Positions 1-7,474 of a stretch of DNA of 30,751 nt are shown here, one piece after another. Below the pieces are notes generated by a model. It was not told where the DNA came from. It saw only the letters and a program-made list of their open reading frames with translations, and searched no databases. Both the position numbers and the translations under genes were made by a program. Every line of letters begins with the position of its first letter. Positions within the stretch are counted from its first letter, which is position 1. The DNA is from JBFLYN01 sp040756655 (GTDB lineage Bacteria; Bacillota; Sulfobacillia; UBA8153): NCBI GenBank assembly GCA_040756655.1, contig JBFLYN010000038.1, positions 1-30,751 on the forward strand, written 5' to 3'.

Positions 1-69
1 TGGGCGCACCCGCTCAGGGGGCATGTCGAGAATGATACGGAACACCAACCGGGTACATATGTCGGTCAC
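1..69 (-). CDS. N-terminal fragment of an unidentified gene running off the left edge
   Basis: A leftward frame opens with GTG at 69-67, immediately after an in-frame TAG (72-70), and stays open to the window edge for 23 codons. The start reads VTDICTRLVFRIILDMPPE, which looks like ordinary protein. A weak purine stretch (GGGAAAG) lies a few bases upstream. I do not recognise the family and the fragment is too short for assignment. It would be divergent from dacF and share the 70-343 intergenic region with it. Chance openness over 69 bases is quite possible, so confidence is low. Confidence 0.33.
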   Translation of the reverse strand, partial: MTDICTRLVFRIILDMPPERVRP

Positions 70-163
70 CTAAACTTTCCCAAAATACCGGATATGGCTT
101 CTCGACCCACAACCACTTGACAGACACAACCAACATCACTTGCTAGCCAGGAACCACCAGTCG

Positions 164-172
164 TGGTATAAC
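164..172 (+). promoter_or_regulatory. Candidate extended -10 promoter for dacF
   Basis: TGG followed by TATAAC gives an extended -10 element (TGnTATAAT type, five of six in the hexamer). A perfect TTGACA sits at 117-122 but is too far upstream to pair with it. Its own 17-base partner, TTGCTA at 140-145, is a poor -10. Initiation from the extended -10 would start near 179 and leave a leader of about 165 bases before the dacF start. Confidence 0.38.
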
Positions 173-179
173 TGGAAGA

Positions 180-343
180 AGGGGCGCGGAACTGTCCCAA
201 GGATCCCGCAAAAGGATCTCTGTGCACCGGGCGCAACGGCGGGGGAGCATTTGGTGCTCACCAGGCGTCAAGACGGGTGCACAGGATACGGCCGGGTACA
301 GGTGCTTGGCGCAGGTCACAGGACGGGAGAGTCAAGGGCGTCA
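180..343 (+). promoter_or_regulatory. Structured 5' leader of dacF (candidate RNA regulator)
   Basis: This 164-base stretch has no convincing coding start. It contains a perfect 9-bp stem, CTGTGCACC (220-228) with GGTGCACAG (276-284), enclosing about 47 bases. Inside is a second hairpin, GAGCA (245-249) with TGCTC (255-259) and a 5-base loop. I compared it by eye with c-di-AMP (ydaO), TPP, SAM, cobalamin, glycine and T-box consensus elements and saw no match. The stems are seen directly; a regulatory role is inference. Confidence 0.35.
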
Positions 344-1666
344 ATGAAACGGGTCTTCACCACTTTGATGGTTGTTCTCGGTCTCATCTTCTTTTCTACA
401 CCAGTTTGGGCCGCTTCCTTGCCGGATCTCAACGTCCGTGCTGCCCTCCTCCTGGACAACCGAACGGGAGAAGTGCTCTACTCGCTCAACGCCGCGGAAC
501 CAGCGTACATAGCCAGCCTCACCAAGATCGTTACCGCCCTGCTCTTTCTGGAGTCGGGCCGCCTGGGCGAAGAATTCGTGACCTCGCGCAGGGCATCCCT
601 TACCCCTCCCATGTCCCTCCACCTGGCTGCGGGAGAGAGGGTGAGCGGGCTGGACTTGTTCTACGCCCTGCTCATGGCTTCCGCCAACGACGTGGCGGTA
701 GTCATCGCCGAGGGGTTGAGCGGCTCGGTGGAGGCCTTTGCCCGGGAGATGACGGAGAAGGCAAAGGCCTTAGGGGCTCACGACACTCGCTTTACCAACC
801 CCCACGGGCTCCACGACCCCAACCACGTGTCCACAGCCCAGGACATAGCGCTTTTGGCCCGCTACGCCCTGCAATTTCCCGATTTCCGGGCGGCCGTGGG
901 GCTTTCCCAGTATCAACTGGAACGGCGAGGGCAGCTGATCTCCAACACCAACCAGCTTCTGCTCCACTATCCCGGTGCCAACGGCCTCAAGACCGGTTTT
1001 ACCAGCGCTGCGGGCAGCTGTCTCATCGCCACGGCCGCTCGGGACGGCCTGGAACTCATGGCCGTAGTGCTGGGGGCTCCATCCGGGGGGGCAGCTGGCA
1101 CGGCGGCGGCACTCCTGGACTATGGCTTTGCCCAGTACACCGTGCACGAGGCCGTCCGACCGGGCGCAACGGTAGGGACCGCTCCCGTGACCCGGGGACT
1201 ACGCGGGGTCGAACTGGTGGCCGTCGGCGGCCTGTCTTTGGTGGTGCGCGATCCCAGCCTGCTTGAAGCCAGGCTGGAACTGGTGCCGCTATCCGCGCCC
1301 GTGGCGGCGGGCACTCCCGCCGGACGGCTGGAGTTTTTCTACCACGGCGAGCTCCTGGGAAGTGTCCAGCTGGAGGCAGCTCAGGATGTCCCGCTGGCCC
1401 CGCTGCACCGGTGGTGGAAGTGGGTTGCAGGCACAGTGCTGGTGGGCTTCATCCTGTACCGGGCGTCCCGGCCCCGTCGCCGGCGGGTGCCCCGGTGGGC
1501 TGCAGGTTGGCGGCCGGGCCACTACAATAGCTTGCGCAACTCCACCCTGTACTCGACAAAACCCAGGCGCCCGTGGACGCCCCGGCTGACAAGGTTCGAC
1601 CACCACGCGCTGGACTTGACCAGCTTGCAGCCGCGCCCCCGGAAGAACCGCTCCAATTCCCAGTAG
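344..1666 (+). CDS. dacF: D-alanyl-D-alanine carboxypeptidase, serine type (DacF/PBP5-like, family S11)
   Basis: Predicted to remove the terminal D-Ala from peptidoglycan pentapeptides outside the membrane. The ATG at 344 is chosen because a classical signal peptide follows (residues 1-23, ending VWA); the open frame back to 140 has no such sense. All three penicillin-binding motifs are present: SLTK at 58-61, SAN at 113-115 and KTG at 216-218. A PBP5_C-like region follows (about 265-355), then a membrane helix (361-372) and an Arg-rich patch. From residue 393 the last 48 residues lie antisense to the end of the GNAT gene and look unlike any domain, so the true ancestral end may be near residue 390. 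Family assignment is firm; the exact paralog (dacF, dacB or dacA) is not. The open purine run GGGAGA at 325-330 is the only SD-like sequence nearby. Confidence 0.93.
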   Translation: MKRVFTTLMVVLGLIFFSTPVWAASLPDLNVRAALLLDNRTGEVLYSLNAAEPAYIASLTKIVTALLFLESGRLGEEFVTSRRASLTPPMSLHLAAGERVSGLDLFYALLMASANDVAVVIAEGLSGSVEAFAREMTEKAKALGAHDTRFTNPHGLHDPNHVSTAQDIALLARYALQFPDFRAAVGLSQYQLERRGQLISNTNQLLLHYPGANGLKTGFTSAAGSCLIATAARDGLELMAVVLGAPSGGAAGTAAALLDYGFAQYTVHEAVRPGATVGTAPVTRGLRGVELVAVGGLSLVVRDPSLLEARLELVPLSAPVAAGTPAGRLEFFYHGELLGSVQLEAAQDVPLAPLHRWWKWVAGTVLVGFILYRASRPRRRRVPRWAAGWRPGHYNSLRNSTLYSTKPRRPWTPRLTRFDHHALDLTSLQPRPRKNRSNSQ

Positions 1667-2004
1667 AGGCGCTTCCCGTGGCCTTGGCCCTGGTGGGCGG
1701 GCCGTACGTACCAGTCCTCCACCACCCCGGCCGGGGTCAGGGTGTTCCAGCGATCATGCTCTATGCTGCCCAGGATGAACCCGCCCAGGCCTCCCCGGGC
1801 GTCCTCCAGCACGTAGATGATGTGCCCCGCGCCGTGGTCCGCGACGACCTCATCCAGGTATTCCCGGTAGGTAGAAGTGAAATCGCGGTCTTGGTGAAAC
1901 GGGAAAACCTCCTGGGGAAGCACCGACCGGGCGAACCTACCGTGGAGTTCGTAGAGAAGGTCCAGCACCACCGGGTAGTCTTCCGGCCTGTATTCGCGGA
2001 TCAT
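1522..2004 (-). CDS. GNAT family N-acetyltransferase
   Basis: A 160-residue, full-length single-domain acetyltransferase that should move an acetyl group from acetyl-CoA to an amine; the substrate is unknown. The N-terminus MIREYRPEDYP is typical of the first GNAT strand. Motif A for pyrophosphate binding is clear around residues 100-120 (VRPAHQGQGHGKRL, the Q/R-x-x-G-x-G/A signature), and the end, GRLGFVEYRVELRKLL, matches the usual last strand. The ATG at 2004 shares one base with the TGA of the upstream GGDEF gene (TGATG), so the two are probably translationally coupled. The 3' end overlaps the dacF tail by 145 bases on the opposite strand. The intact C-terminal strand here suggests that this gene, not the dacF tail, is what selection preserves in the overlap. 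Confidence 0.88.
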   Translation of the reverse strand: MIREYRPEDYPVVLDLLYELHGRFARSVLPQEVFPFHQDRDFTSTYREYLDEVVADHGAGHIIYVLEDARGGLGGFILGSIEHDRWNTLTPAGVVEDWYVRPAHQGQGHGKRLYWELERFFRGRGCKLVKSSAWWSNLVSRGVHGRLGFVEYRVELRKLL

Positions 2005-2681
2005 CAGTTCTTTGCCTCGTTACAGCTGCGAGCACAGAATACCGTGACCTTGTTGCCGCTCTGCTTGGCCCGGTAAAGAGCGGAGTCGGCGGCGGACACC
2101 AGTTCCTCAGCATCACCGCCGTCTTCCGGAAAGCAGGCCACCCCTCCGCTGATGGTGACGCCCAGGGAAACAGTGGGCAAGACTGCCGCCGCCAGCTGCT
2201 GGCGGATGCGGTCGGCCACTGCGGCAGCCCCCATGCGGTCGGTCTCCGGCAGGACCAGGGCAAATTCCTCGCCACCCCAGCGTGCAAAGGTGTCAGACGC
2301 CCGGACCATGGAACGAGCAATCTGGGAAAAGGTCCTCAGCACCATGTCGCCGGTGAGGTGGCCGTAGCGATCATTGCAGCGCTTGAAGTCATCGATGTCC
2401 ATGATCACCAGGGCCAAGGAGCGGTTATGGCGGCGGGCCCGCGCCAGTTCTGCGTCTAGATGCCGGACGAAGTAGCGACGGTTGAACAGACCGGTGGTGT
2501 GGTCGATGATGCTGGCCTGCCCCAGGCCGTGGATGACCGCCCCGGTGGCGGCCCCGGCCACGGCGAGGGTGGTGGTCAAGAGCACCAGGCGGGTAGTAGG
2601 ATCAGGCACCAGTGCCAAAAGACCCAACGCCGCACCAGTCACGGTGCCAAGCAGACTGAAGGTAACCCGGTTCCAGCGCAT
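2004..2681 (-). CDS. Membrane-anchored GGDEF diguanylate cyclase
   Basis: Predicted to make cyclic di-GMP from two GTP. Two hydrophobic helices (about residues 6-26 and 31-53) anchor a GGDEF domain to the membrane. The active-site loop is GGEEF (136-140), a competent variant. RASD lies exactly five residues upstream (127-130), so the RxxD inhibitory site for product feedback is present. The metal- and guanine-binding run MDIDDFKRCNDRYGHLTGD is intact. I chose the ATG at 2681 because AGGTGA sits 8 bases upstream; a GTG at 2693 inside that SD would add four residues. It follows gctB by about 20 bases and overlaps the GNAT start by one base, so it seems co-transcribed with both. No sensor domain other than the membrane segment is seen. 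Confidence 0.9.
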   Translation of the reverse strand: MRWNRVTFSLLGTVTGAALGLLALVPDPTTRLVLLTTTLAVAGAATGAVIHGLGQASIIDHTTGLFNRRYFVRHLDAELARARRHNRSLALVIMDIDDFKRCNDRYGHLTGDMVLRTFSQIARSMVRASDTFARWGGEEFALVLPETDRMGAAAVADRIRQQLAAAVLPTVSLGVTISGGVACFPEDGGDAEELVSAADSALYRAKQSGNKVTVFCARSCNEAKN

Positions 2682-2701
2682 AGATCTGATCACCTGTGTA
2701 G

Positions 2702-3484
2702 CTAGTTCCTCCCTATGATGTACCGGTACGGGTCCACTTCCCGGCGCAGGACCGCCAGTTCGTCACCGGTGGGGGGAACCGAGACTGGGAGTTCGGGAGC
2801 CCAGAGCAGTTCGAAGCCCGAGTTATCCTGGACCTCCGGGGCACTGACCCCGGGATGGAGGTTCTCGGTGCGCATGCGCTTGGTAGCGTCATCGAACCCG
2901 AATACGGCCAGCTGGGTTATCACCTTGTAGGGGCCGGTGCCCGGCGGCAGCCCCGCCGCCTCCCGGGCCCCGGGACCAGTCAGGTAGCCGGGACTGGTCA
3001 TGAAGTCCAGCCGGGGGACAAACCTGCGCTTGTCCTGGGGGGCGATCATCATGGTGCGCCAGCATAGCGAGGCCAGATCGTTGGCGCCGCCGCTGCCGGG
3101 AAAGCGGACCTTGGGCGGGGCTTGACGCCCTCCGATCTGGGTGCTGTTGATGTTGCCGTACATGTCAACCTGGGCACCGCCGAGGAAGGTATAGTCCACC
3201 ATGCCCCGCTGGCAGAGTTCCATGATTTCGGGCATGCTCGATGCAGAAATGCCCTTCCAGAAAGTCCGGGAATCGCCCACGGATATGGGCATGGTGGGCA
3301 AAAGGGGGCCGATGCCGCCGGCTTCGAACATGATCACCAGCCCGGGCGCGTAGAGCTTCTGGGCCAGCATGGCCGCGGCGCAGGGCGCTCCCGTACCAAC
3401 CACTACCGTGGCCCCATCTTCCAGGTAGCGGGCAGCCAGACAGATCATCAGTTCCATGCTGTTATAGCTGTCATAAGCGTTCAG
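2702..3484 (-). CDS. gctB: CoA-transferase subunit B, glutaconate CoA-transferase type
   Basis: Beta subunit of a class I CoA-transferase of the GctAB type, which moves CoA between carboxylates. The acyl substrate cannot be told from sequence. The pattern TFLGGAQVDMYGNINST and the run RFPGSGGANDLAS are diagnostic. No ATG, GTG or TTG gives a good N-terminus. TTG at 3511 has no SD and ATG at 3457 cuts into the first helix. CTG at 3484 follows a strong GGGGAGGGGGGAG and aligns with the start of Acidaminococcus GctB (recalled from memory). Counting from that CTG, the catalytic glutamate of MFEAGG falls at residue 54, the same number as in the characterised enzyme. The start overlaps the end of gctA by 14 bases, as expected for a coupled heterodimer. 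Function is firm at family level; the CTG start is inference. Confidence 0.88.
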   Translation of the reverse strand: MNAYDSYNSMELMICLAARYLEDGATVVVGTGAPCAAAMLAQKLYAPGLVIMFEAGGIGPLLPTMPISVGDSRTFWKGISASSMPEIMELCQRGMVDYTFLGGAQVDMYGNINSTQIGGRQAPPKVRFPGSGGANDLASLCWRTMMIAPQDKRRFVPRLDFMTSPGYLTGPGAREAAGLPPGTGPYKVITQLAVFGFDDATKRMRTENLHPGVSAPEVQDNSGFELLWAPELPVSVPPTGDELAVLRREVDPYRYIIGRN

Positions 3485-4484
3485 TGCTCTCCCCCCTCCC
3501 CTCGGTATCAAGCATCAGTTCCAGGCGGCGCAGCTTCTGCAGCCTGGGCAACCCGCCGCACAAGTGGAGGTACTGGGGAAAATCCTCCACCCCGAGGATG
3601 TACTTATCCAAGAACGCGCGCAGGCTTTCGGGAGTCCGTTCTGCTTCCAGCCACGCCTGCAGGTGCTCCTCGTCGGAGAAATACTCGTAAGGCATGTTGC
3701 CGGGGTAGCTCCCGTAAGGTACTTCCACCACGGCATCCACGCAGAAATGGGGGATGACAGTACGGGTAGGATCACGCCTGAATTCGTCGTGGGGGACCAG
3801 GCGCTCAGCGCTGATGATGACGCGACGGGAAGCCCGGGCCAGGTCCGGGTCGGACACGCTGATGCCCTGGATGCGGCAGTTCCCGTAAACGTCGGCCTCA
3901 TGCACATGGATGAGAGCCACGTCGGGAGACAGGGCGGGCAATGCCGCCAGCTTCATGCCTGTGAACGGACACTGGATGGCGCGCGCCGCCGAATACTCCC
4001 AGGTATCTGTGCCAAACATGATGCGGGAGGGAAGAAAGGGAACCCCCATGGCCGCCGCCCGGTAGCGCCAGGCCAGGGCGGCGTTGGTCCATTCGGTAAC
4101 CTTCAAGAGCCCGCCCTCAAACAGCCTCCGGGCTGCAGGGGACAGGCCGCGCGCCTCCAGGCCCACCACGTAGGCCACGTCTACCCGGTCGATGCAGGGT
4201 CCGGCGGCCATGATCTGGAAGTCGTGGGTGGCGGTGTGACCGCTCATGCCCAAGCCCGTCCTTCCCTGCCTCAAGATCTCGTGGAGCAGCGCGGTGGGGA
4301 TGCGGTTGGTCCCAAATCCTCCCACGGCAAGGTAGTCGCCGTCGCGTACCAGTTGGCCAATGGCTTCCCGGGCTGTGGTCACCTTCCTAGTTAGGTGCTT
4401 GGGTTTATGCCGGAACCAATCCCGGAGTGCGTCCGGCTGGGGTGGCACGAATAGTTCGCCTTGGGGCAACCGGGAACACCTCAC
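3471..4484 (-). CDS. gctA: CoA-transferase subunit A, glutaconate CoA-transferase type
   Basis: Alpha subunit that pairs with gctB. The core begins near residue 34 with KVTTAREAIGQLVRDGDY and the glycine-rich GGFGTNRIP. Further family landmarks are AAAMGVPFLP, DVALIHVHEADVYGN and the run DEFRRDPTRTVIP before CVDAVVEVPYGSYPGNM. About 30 residues precede the core of the characterised enzyme; a similar extension (ELFVPP and a RDWFRHK-like motif) is, from memory, common in environmental homologs. GTG at 4484 overlaps the stop of the upstream truncated peptidase as GTGA, but no close SD supports it. GTG at 4448 has AAGG 10 bases upstream and is a good alternative. Proposed roles include fermentation of glutamate or related acids. 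The amino-acid and peptide genes nearby fit this but do not prove it. Confidence 0.9.
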   Translation of the reverse strand: MRCSRLPQGELFVPPQPDALRDWFRHKPKHLTRKVTTAREAIGQLVRDGDYLAVGGFGTNRIPTALLHEILRQGRTGLGMSGHTATHDFQIMAAGPCIDRVDVAYVVGLEARGLSPAARRLFEGGLLKVTEWTNAALAWRYRAAAMGVPFLPSRIMFGTDTWEYSAARAIQCPFTGMKLAALPALSPDVALIHVHEADVYGNCRIQGISVSDPDLARASRRVIISAERLVPHDEFRRDPTRTVIPHFCVDAVVEVPYGSYPGNMPYEYFSDEEHLQAWLEAERTPESLRAFLDKYILGVEDFPQYLHLCGGLPRLQKLRRLELMLDTEGRGESTERL

Positions 4485-4783
4485 TCTGGCAATAGTCTGC
4501 TAACTCTTCTCGCCGCCGGGCACAACCTCCTGCAGGACTGCCAGTTTTTTCGCTGCCGAGCAAACCTCCCGGCCACCGGGCGGTCCAGGAAAGCACCCCA
4601 GCGGAAGCCATCGAAGCTGATGACCGTCACCCCGGTGCGGACCGGGCCTTCGCCCGGCACCAGCGTTCCTTCTCCGCGGATCAGGGTGCAGTGGCCTACC
4701 ATCACCCCTTCTACGTCGGTGATGGCGTTGGCCAGACCTGTGGGGTAAAAACCAAAGGTCAGACCATAGTCTTTTGCACGCAT
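4481..4783 (-). pseudogene. Truncated P1-family (DmpA-like) aminopeptidase, N-terminal remnant
   Basis: The first 60-70 residues match the start of P1/DmpA peptidases: MRAKDYGL, NAITDVEGVMVGHCTLI and GPVRTGVTVIS. Full-length members exceed 300 residues and self-cleave before a nucleophile far downstream, which is absent here. After about residue 71 (LDRPVAGRF) the reading turns into unrelated Arg/Cys-rich sequence and stops at residue 100. A second frame ending at 4500 reads AAKKLAVLQEVVPGGEKS, which looks like a genuine C-terminus and suggests a deletion junction near 4550-4570. The SD GGGAGGTGA before ATG 4783 is excellent, so the remnant is probably still translated. Its stop overlaps the gctA start (GTGA), so its translation may now serve only to deliver ribosomes to gctA. 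It could instead be a repurposed small protein. Confidence 0.72.
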
Positions 4784-4797
4784 AGGTCACCTCCCGG

Positions 4798-5703
4798 TCA
4801 GCCATCGTTGAGGGCACGTCTTATACTGGGCAACGCCCGCCGGGCGGCCTGGCGTCCACGTTCTATTATTTCCTCGATCCGGTGGACTTCGCGCAGTCCT
4901 ACGTCGTAGATCTCCGGGTCCACCACTATGTCCGCGAAATGGTCGAGTTCACAGGCAGTGGCCTCATCGCCCATGATATCTATGGAATGGTTAAGAACCT
5001 CCAGTATGTCCCGGACCTGCTCCCGGCGCCTGTCCACGAACCCCAGGCGCACGGCAACCACTTTCCGGCAACCCGCTTCCTTGAGGAGTTGGGCGGGCAC
5101 GCTGTCCATAAGCGCCCCGTCCACCAGGGTCCGGCGGCCCGTGCGGGTGGGTACAAATATGCCGGGAATGGACGAACTGGCCCGCACGGCACGGGCCACG
5201 CCTACCCCACCATCCACGATCAGCCGTCGCAGCCCTTCCAGTCTGCCCAGAATATGGGGGTGCCCGAACACTACCCGGCAGGCGCAGTCGATGTCAGTGG
5301 CGACCACAACCACGGGTAACCCCAGTTCCGCGAAGGCGGCACTTTTCGTCCACTCCTCCACCAGCCGCTCCAACCGGTCGCCCCGGATGAGGCCCAGGGG
5401 CGGGGCGGGCAGGGGCGAGGGCAGCCCAAGCCGCCTCAAGACCAGGTCTAGCGCCATCAACATGAGGCTCCAGGGCCCGATGGTTGCATCCACCAGGTCG
5501 CTCGGTCCCAAGCCCGTGGCAATGCGCTCCAGCTCCCCGGGGCTTTTGCCGGCGGCATAGGCCACTGCCACCGCGGCCCCGGAACTGGTGCCCGAAAGCA
5601 CGTCCGGCTTCAACCCCGCTTCCTCCAATACCTGCAGTACGCCGATGTGAGCAGCCCCGCGCAGTCCTCCCGCCCCCAACGCCAACCCAAACTCGTAAGC
5701 CAT
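4798..5703 (-). CDS. Patatin-like phospholipase/esterase (RssA/NTE-type)
   Basis: A 301-residue cytoplasmic serine hydrolase of the patatin fold, expected to cleave acyl esters of lipids. All catalytic parts are visible: the oxyanion loop GAGGLRGAAHIG (10-21), the nucleophile elbow GTSSG (38-42, Ser40) and the Asp of the dyad in VDGALMD (Asp195). ATG 5703 is preceded by an excellent GGGAGGAG at a spacing of about 6. The open frame extends further upstream but that part is Pro/Arg-rich noise. The stop lies 14 bases before the start of the P1 remnant, so it probably heads the leftward gct operon. There is no signal peptide or membrane segment. Substrate is unknown; family assignment is firm. 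Confidence 0.92.
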   Translation of the reverse strand: MAYEFGLALGAGGLRGAAHIGVLQVLEEAGLKPDVLSGTSSGAAVAVAYAAGKSPGELERIATGLGPSDLVDATIGPWSLMLMALDLVLRRLGLPSPLPAPPLGLIRGDRLERLVEEWTKSAAFAELGLPVVVVATDIDCACRVVFGHPHILGRLEGLRRLIVDGGVGVARAVRASSSIPGIFVPTRTGRRTLVDGALMDSVPAQLLKEAGCRKVVAVRLGFVDRRREQVRDILEVLNHSIDIMGDEATACELDHFADIVVDPEIYDVGLREVHRIEEIIERGRQAARRALPSIRRALNDG

Positions 5704-5831
5704 GTTGACTCCTCCCTTCCCCCCAGCTGTATGCAAGCGCCGGGCAAAGGGAACCGGCCGGGGACGGCCGGCATGGGATGAGCAGGGTGAGGAAAAGGCA
5801 CGGTCCCGGGTGGCCGGCCAGGGCCGGAACA
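5704..5831 (-). promoter_or_regulatory. Intergenic spacer with a GC hairpin between nitroreductase and patatin genes
   Basis: This 128-base spacer contains a 7-bp stem, CCGGCCG (5754-5760) with CGGCCGG (5765-5771), and a GGGA loop. There is no T-tract, so it is not a classical intrinsic terminator. Any promoter of the patatin-gct operon should lie here, but I see no hexamer pair worth calling. Confidence 0.25.
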
Positions 5832-6425
5832 CTACGGGTTCTCATGGCGGGCCCTCTTGGCAAGAACCTTGCCCAAGAAAGACCAAGGCCCCCGGCGCCA
5901 GGAAAATCCGGGGGCTCCCCCGAAGGTTTCGTAGTGCACAACGTGCTCCAAGGGCAGGCGCACCTGCGCCGGCTGCCCCTGGGCCGGGTACCCGATGGTG
6001 ATGAGGGCCACTACCTTCCACGGGTGGGGGACGGCCAGGATGGCCTGAACGGCCCTGGAGTCGAAGGCACCCACCCAGCAGGTGCCCAGCCCGAGACTGT
6101 GGGCGGCCAGCATGAGGTTGCCCGCGGCCAGGGAGCAGTCGTAGTCCAAAAAGGAGCTGGTCCGGGGGTTACCCAGGACGGCCACTACCAGCGGAGCCTG
6201 GGCTACCTGGTTCATCTTCACACCCAAAAGCCGCGAGACGTCGGCCAGCCGGGCCCGGCGTTCCGGGTCCTGGACCACCACGAAGCTCCAAGGTTGCCGG
6301 TTTACGGCGTTGGGTGCCCGGGTGGCGGCCTCCAGCAGGGCGGTTATGATCCCGGGTTCAACTGGGCGTTCCTGGTACCGCCGGATGCTCCGGCGGTTTG
6401 CGATGGCCTCTATTACCTGGTTCAC
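5832..6425 (-). CDS. Nitroreductase-family FMN oxidoreductase
   Basis: A 197-residue protein of the NAD(P)H- and FMN-dependent nitroreductase superfamily; the physiological substrate is unknown. The FMN phosphate motif RRSIRRY (11-17), the AP-x-x-x-NRQPW segment (38-46), the GLGTCWVGAF helix start (112-121) and ITIGYP (142-147) are all in order. GTG 6425 is taken because AAGGGGGGG lies about 6 bases upstream; the frame extends far beyond but without sense. It is divergent from the ammonia-lyase gene across 66 bases. The C-terminal 25 residues are basic and extend slightly past the usual domain end. Assignment to family is strong; no neighbour indicates a role. Confidence 0.92.
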   Translation of the reverse strand: MNQVIEAIANRRSIRRYQERPVEPGIITALLEAATRAPNAVNRQPWSFVVVQDPERRARLADVSRLLGVKMNQVAQAPLVVAVLGNPRTSSFLDYDCSLAAGNLMLAAHSLGLGTCWVGAFDSRAVQAILAVPHPWKVVALITIGYPAQGQPAQVRLPLEHVVHYETFGGAPGFSWRRGPWSFLGKVLAKRARHENP

Positions 6426-6491
6426 GGTTACCCCCCCTTGGACACAAGCTTCTCCCGAAAACGGGAAACATCCTTCTGGAGGTGCCTTGTG
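6426..6491. promoter_or_regulatory. Divergent control region between nitroreductase and ammonia-lyase genes
   Basis: The 66-base gap must hold promoters for both directions unless they lie within the genes. It contains a perfect inverted repeat TCCCG-AAAA-CGGGA at 6453-6466, which could be an operator or a small hairpin. The SD of the rightward gene (GGAGGTG, 6478-6484) is inside. No clear -35/-10 pair was found. Confidence 0.3.
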
Positions 6492-7433
6492 ATGGTGACC
6501 ATGTCCGGCATACGGGACGCCTGGGCGGCCCTGCGGGGTGTGACACACATTACCCCGCTCATCACTTCCCGTACCCTCGACCACCTGGCCGGTGCAAGGG
6601 TATTCCTCAAGGCCGAGAATTTCCAGCGCACCGGGTCTTTCAAGCTCCGCGGGGCCTACAACCTGCTCCGGCTGGGGGATTTCTCCCGCGGGGTGGTCAC
6701 TGCCTCTTCGGGCAACCACGGCGCAGCACTGGCTTACGCCGCTGGGCGGCTGGGCATTGCCGCGCGGGTGGTCATGCCGGTAGACGCGCCCGCGGCCAAG
6801 GTGGCGGCGGCTCGTAGTTACGGTGCCGAGGTAGAGCTTTACGGGAAGACTTCGCCGGAGCGGCAACAACGCGCCCAGGAGCTGGCCGACCGCCAGGGAC
6901 TGGGCTACGCCCATTCCTACGACGACCCCCGGATCATTGCCGGCCAGGGCACGGTGGCACTAGAGGTACTAGACCAGCTGCCGGACGTGGACATGATGGT
7001 GGTGCCCGTAGGCGGTGGCGGCCTCATCTCAGGGGTAGCGGTCTGCTGCAAGGAGTCGACCCCCCGGGTGCGCGTCACCGGCGTAGAGCCCAGCGGGGCC
7101 GATCGTATGACCCGGTCGCTGCAGGCCGGGAGATGCCGGGAAGTTCCCCATGTTAACACCTTAGCCGATGGCCTGCGAGTCAAGTTGCCCGGGGAACTAA
7201 CCTTCGAGTATGTCCGCCGCCTGGTGGACCAGGTGGTAACCGTGACCGATGAGGAAATCCTGTGCGCCATGCGGTTTTTGTTTGAACGGTGCAAGCTCGT
7301 AGTGGAGCCTTCGGGGGCTGCGGCGCTGGCCGCGGTGCTGTCGGGCAAGGTCGCACCCGGTCAGAAGGTGGCGGTGGTCCTGTCGGGCGGCAACGTGGAA
7401 CTGGGCCGGCTGGGAGAGCTGTTCTCGGCATAG
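6492..7433 (+). CDS. Threonine/serine ammonia-lyase (PLP fold type II, no ACT domain)
   Basis: Predicted to deaminate threonine to 2-oxobutyrate, or serine to pyruvate, with pyridoxal phosphate. At 313 residues it is the catalytic-domain-only form, like catabolic TdcB or serine racemase, without the regulatory ACT domain of biosynthetic IlvA. The PLP lysine is K51 in TGSFKLRGAYN. SSGNHG (72-77) is the cofactor-binding asparagine loop, VPVGGGGL (171-178) is the phosphate-binding glycine loop, and a LSGGN segment near the end provides the ring-nitrogen region. ATG 6492 follows GGAGGTG by 7 bases. A small unknown gene starts about 40 bases downstream on the same strand. Catabolic use fits the peptide and CoA-transferase genes around it, but this is inference, and a racemase activity cannot be excluded. 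Confidence 0.93.
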   Translation: MVTMSGIRDAWAALRGVTHITPLITSRTLDHLAGARVFLKAENFQRTGSFKLRGAYNLLRLGDFSRGVVTASSGNHGAALAYAAGRLGIAARVVMPVDAPAAKVAAARSYGAEVELYGKTSPERQQRAQELADRQGLGYAHSYDDPRIIAGQGTVALEVLDQLPDVDMMVVPVGGGGLISGVAVCCKESTPRVRVTGVEPSGADRMTRSLQAGRCREVPHVNTLADGLRVKLPGELTFEYVRRLVDQVVTVTDEEILCAMRFLFERCKLVVEPSGAAALAAVLSGKVAPGQKVAVVLSGGNVELGRLGELFSA

Positions 7434-7474
7434 TCCCGGGCTTAGGGGCAGATGCTAGGTCCGGAGGGATGGCC

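Noticed and set aside
140..343. N-terminal extension of dacF from the open frame starting at 140
   Set aside because: The extension is composed of Arg/Gly-rich noise, would bury the signal peptide, and covers a foldable leader. ATG 344 starts a textbook signal peptide.
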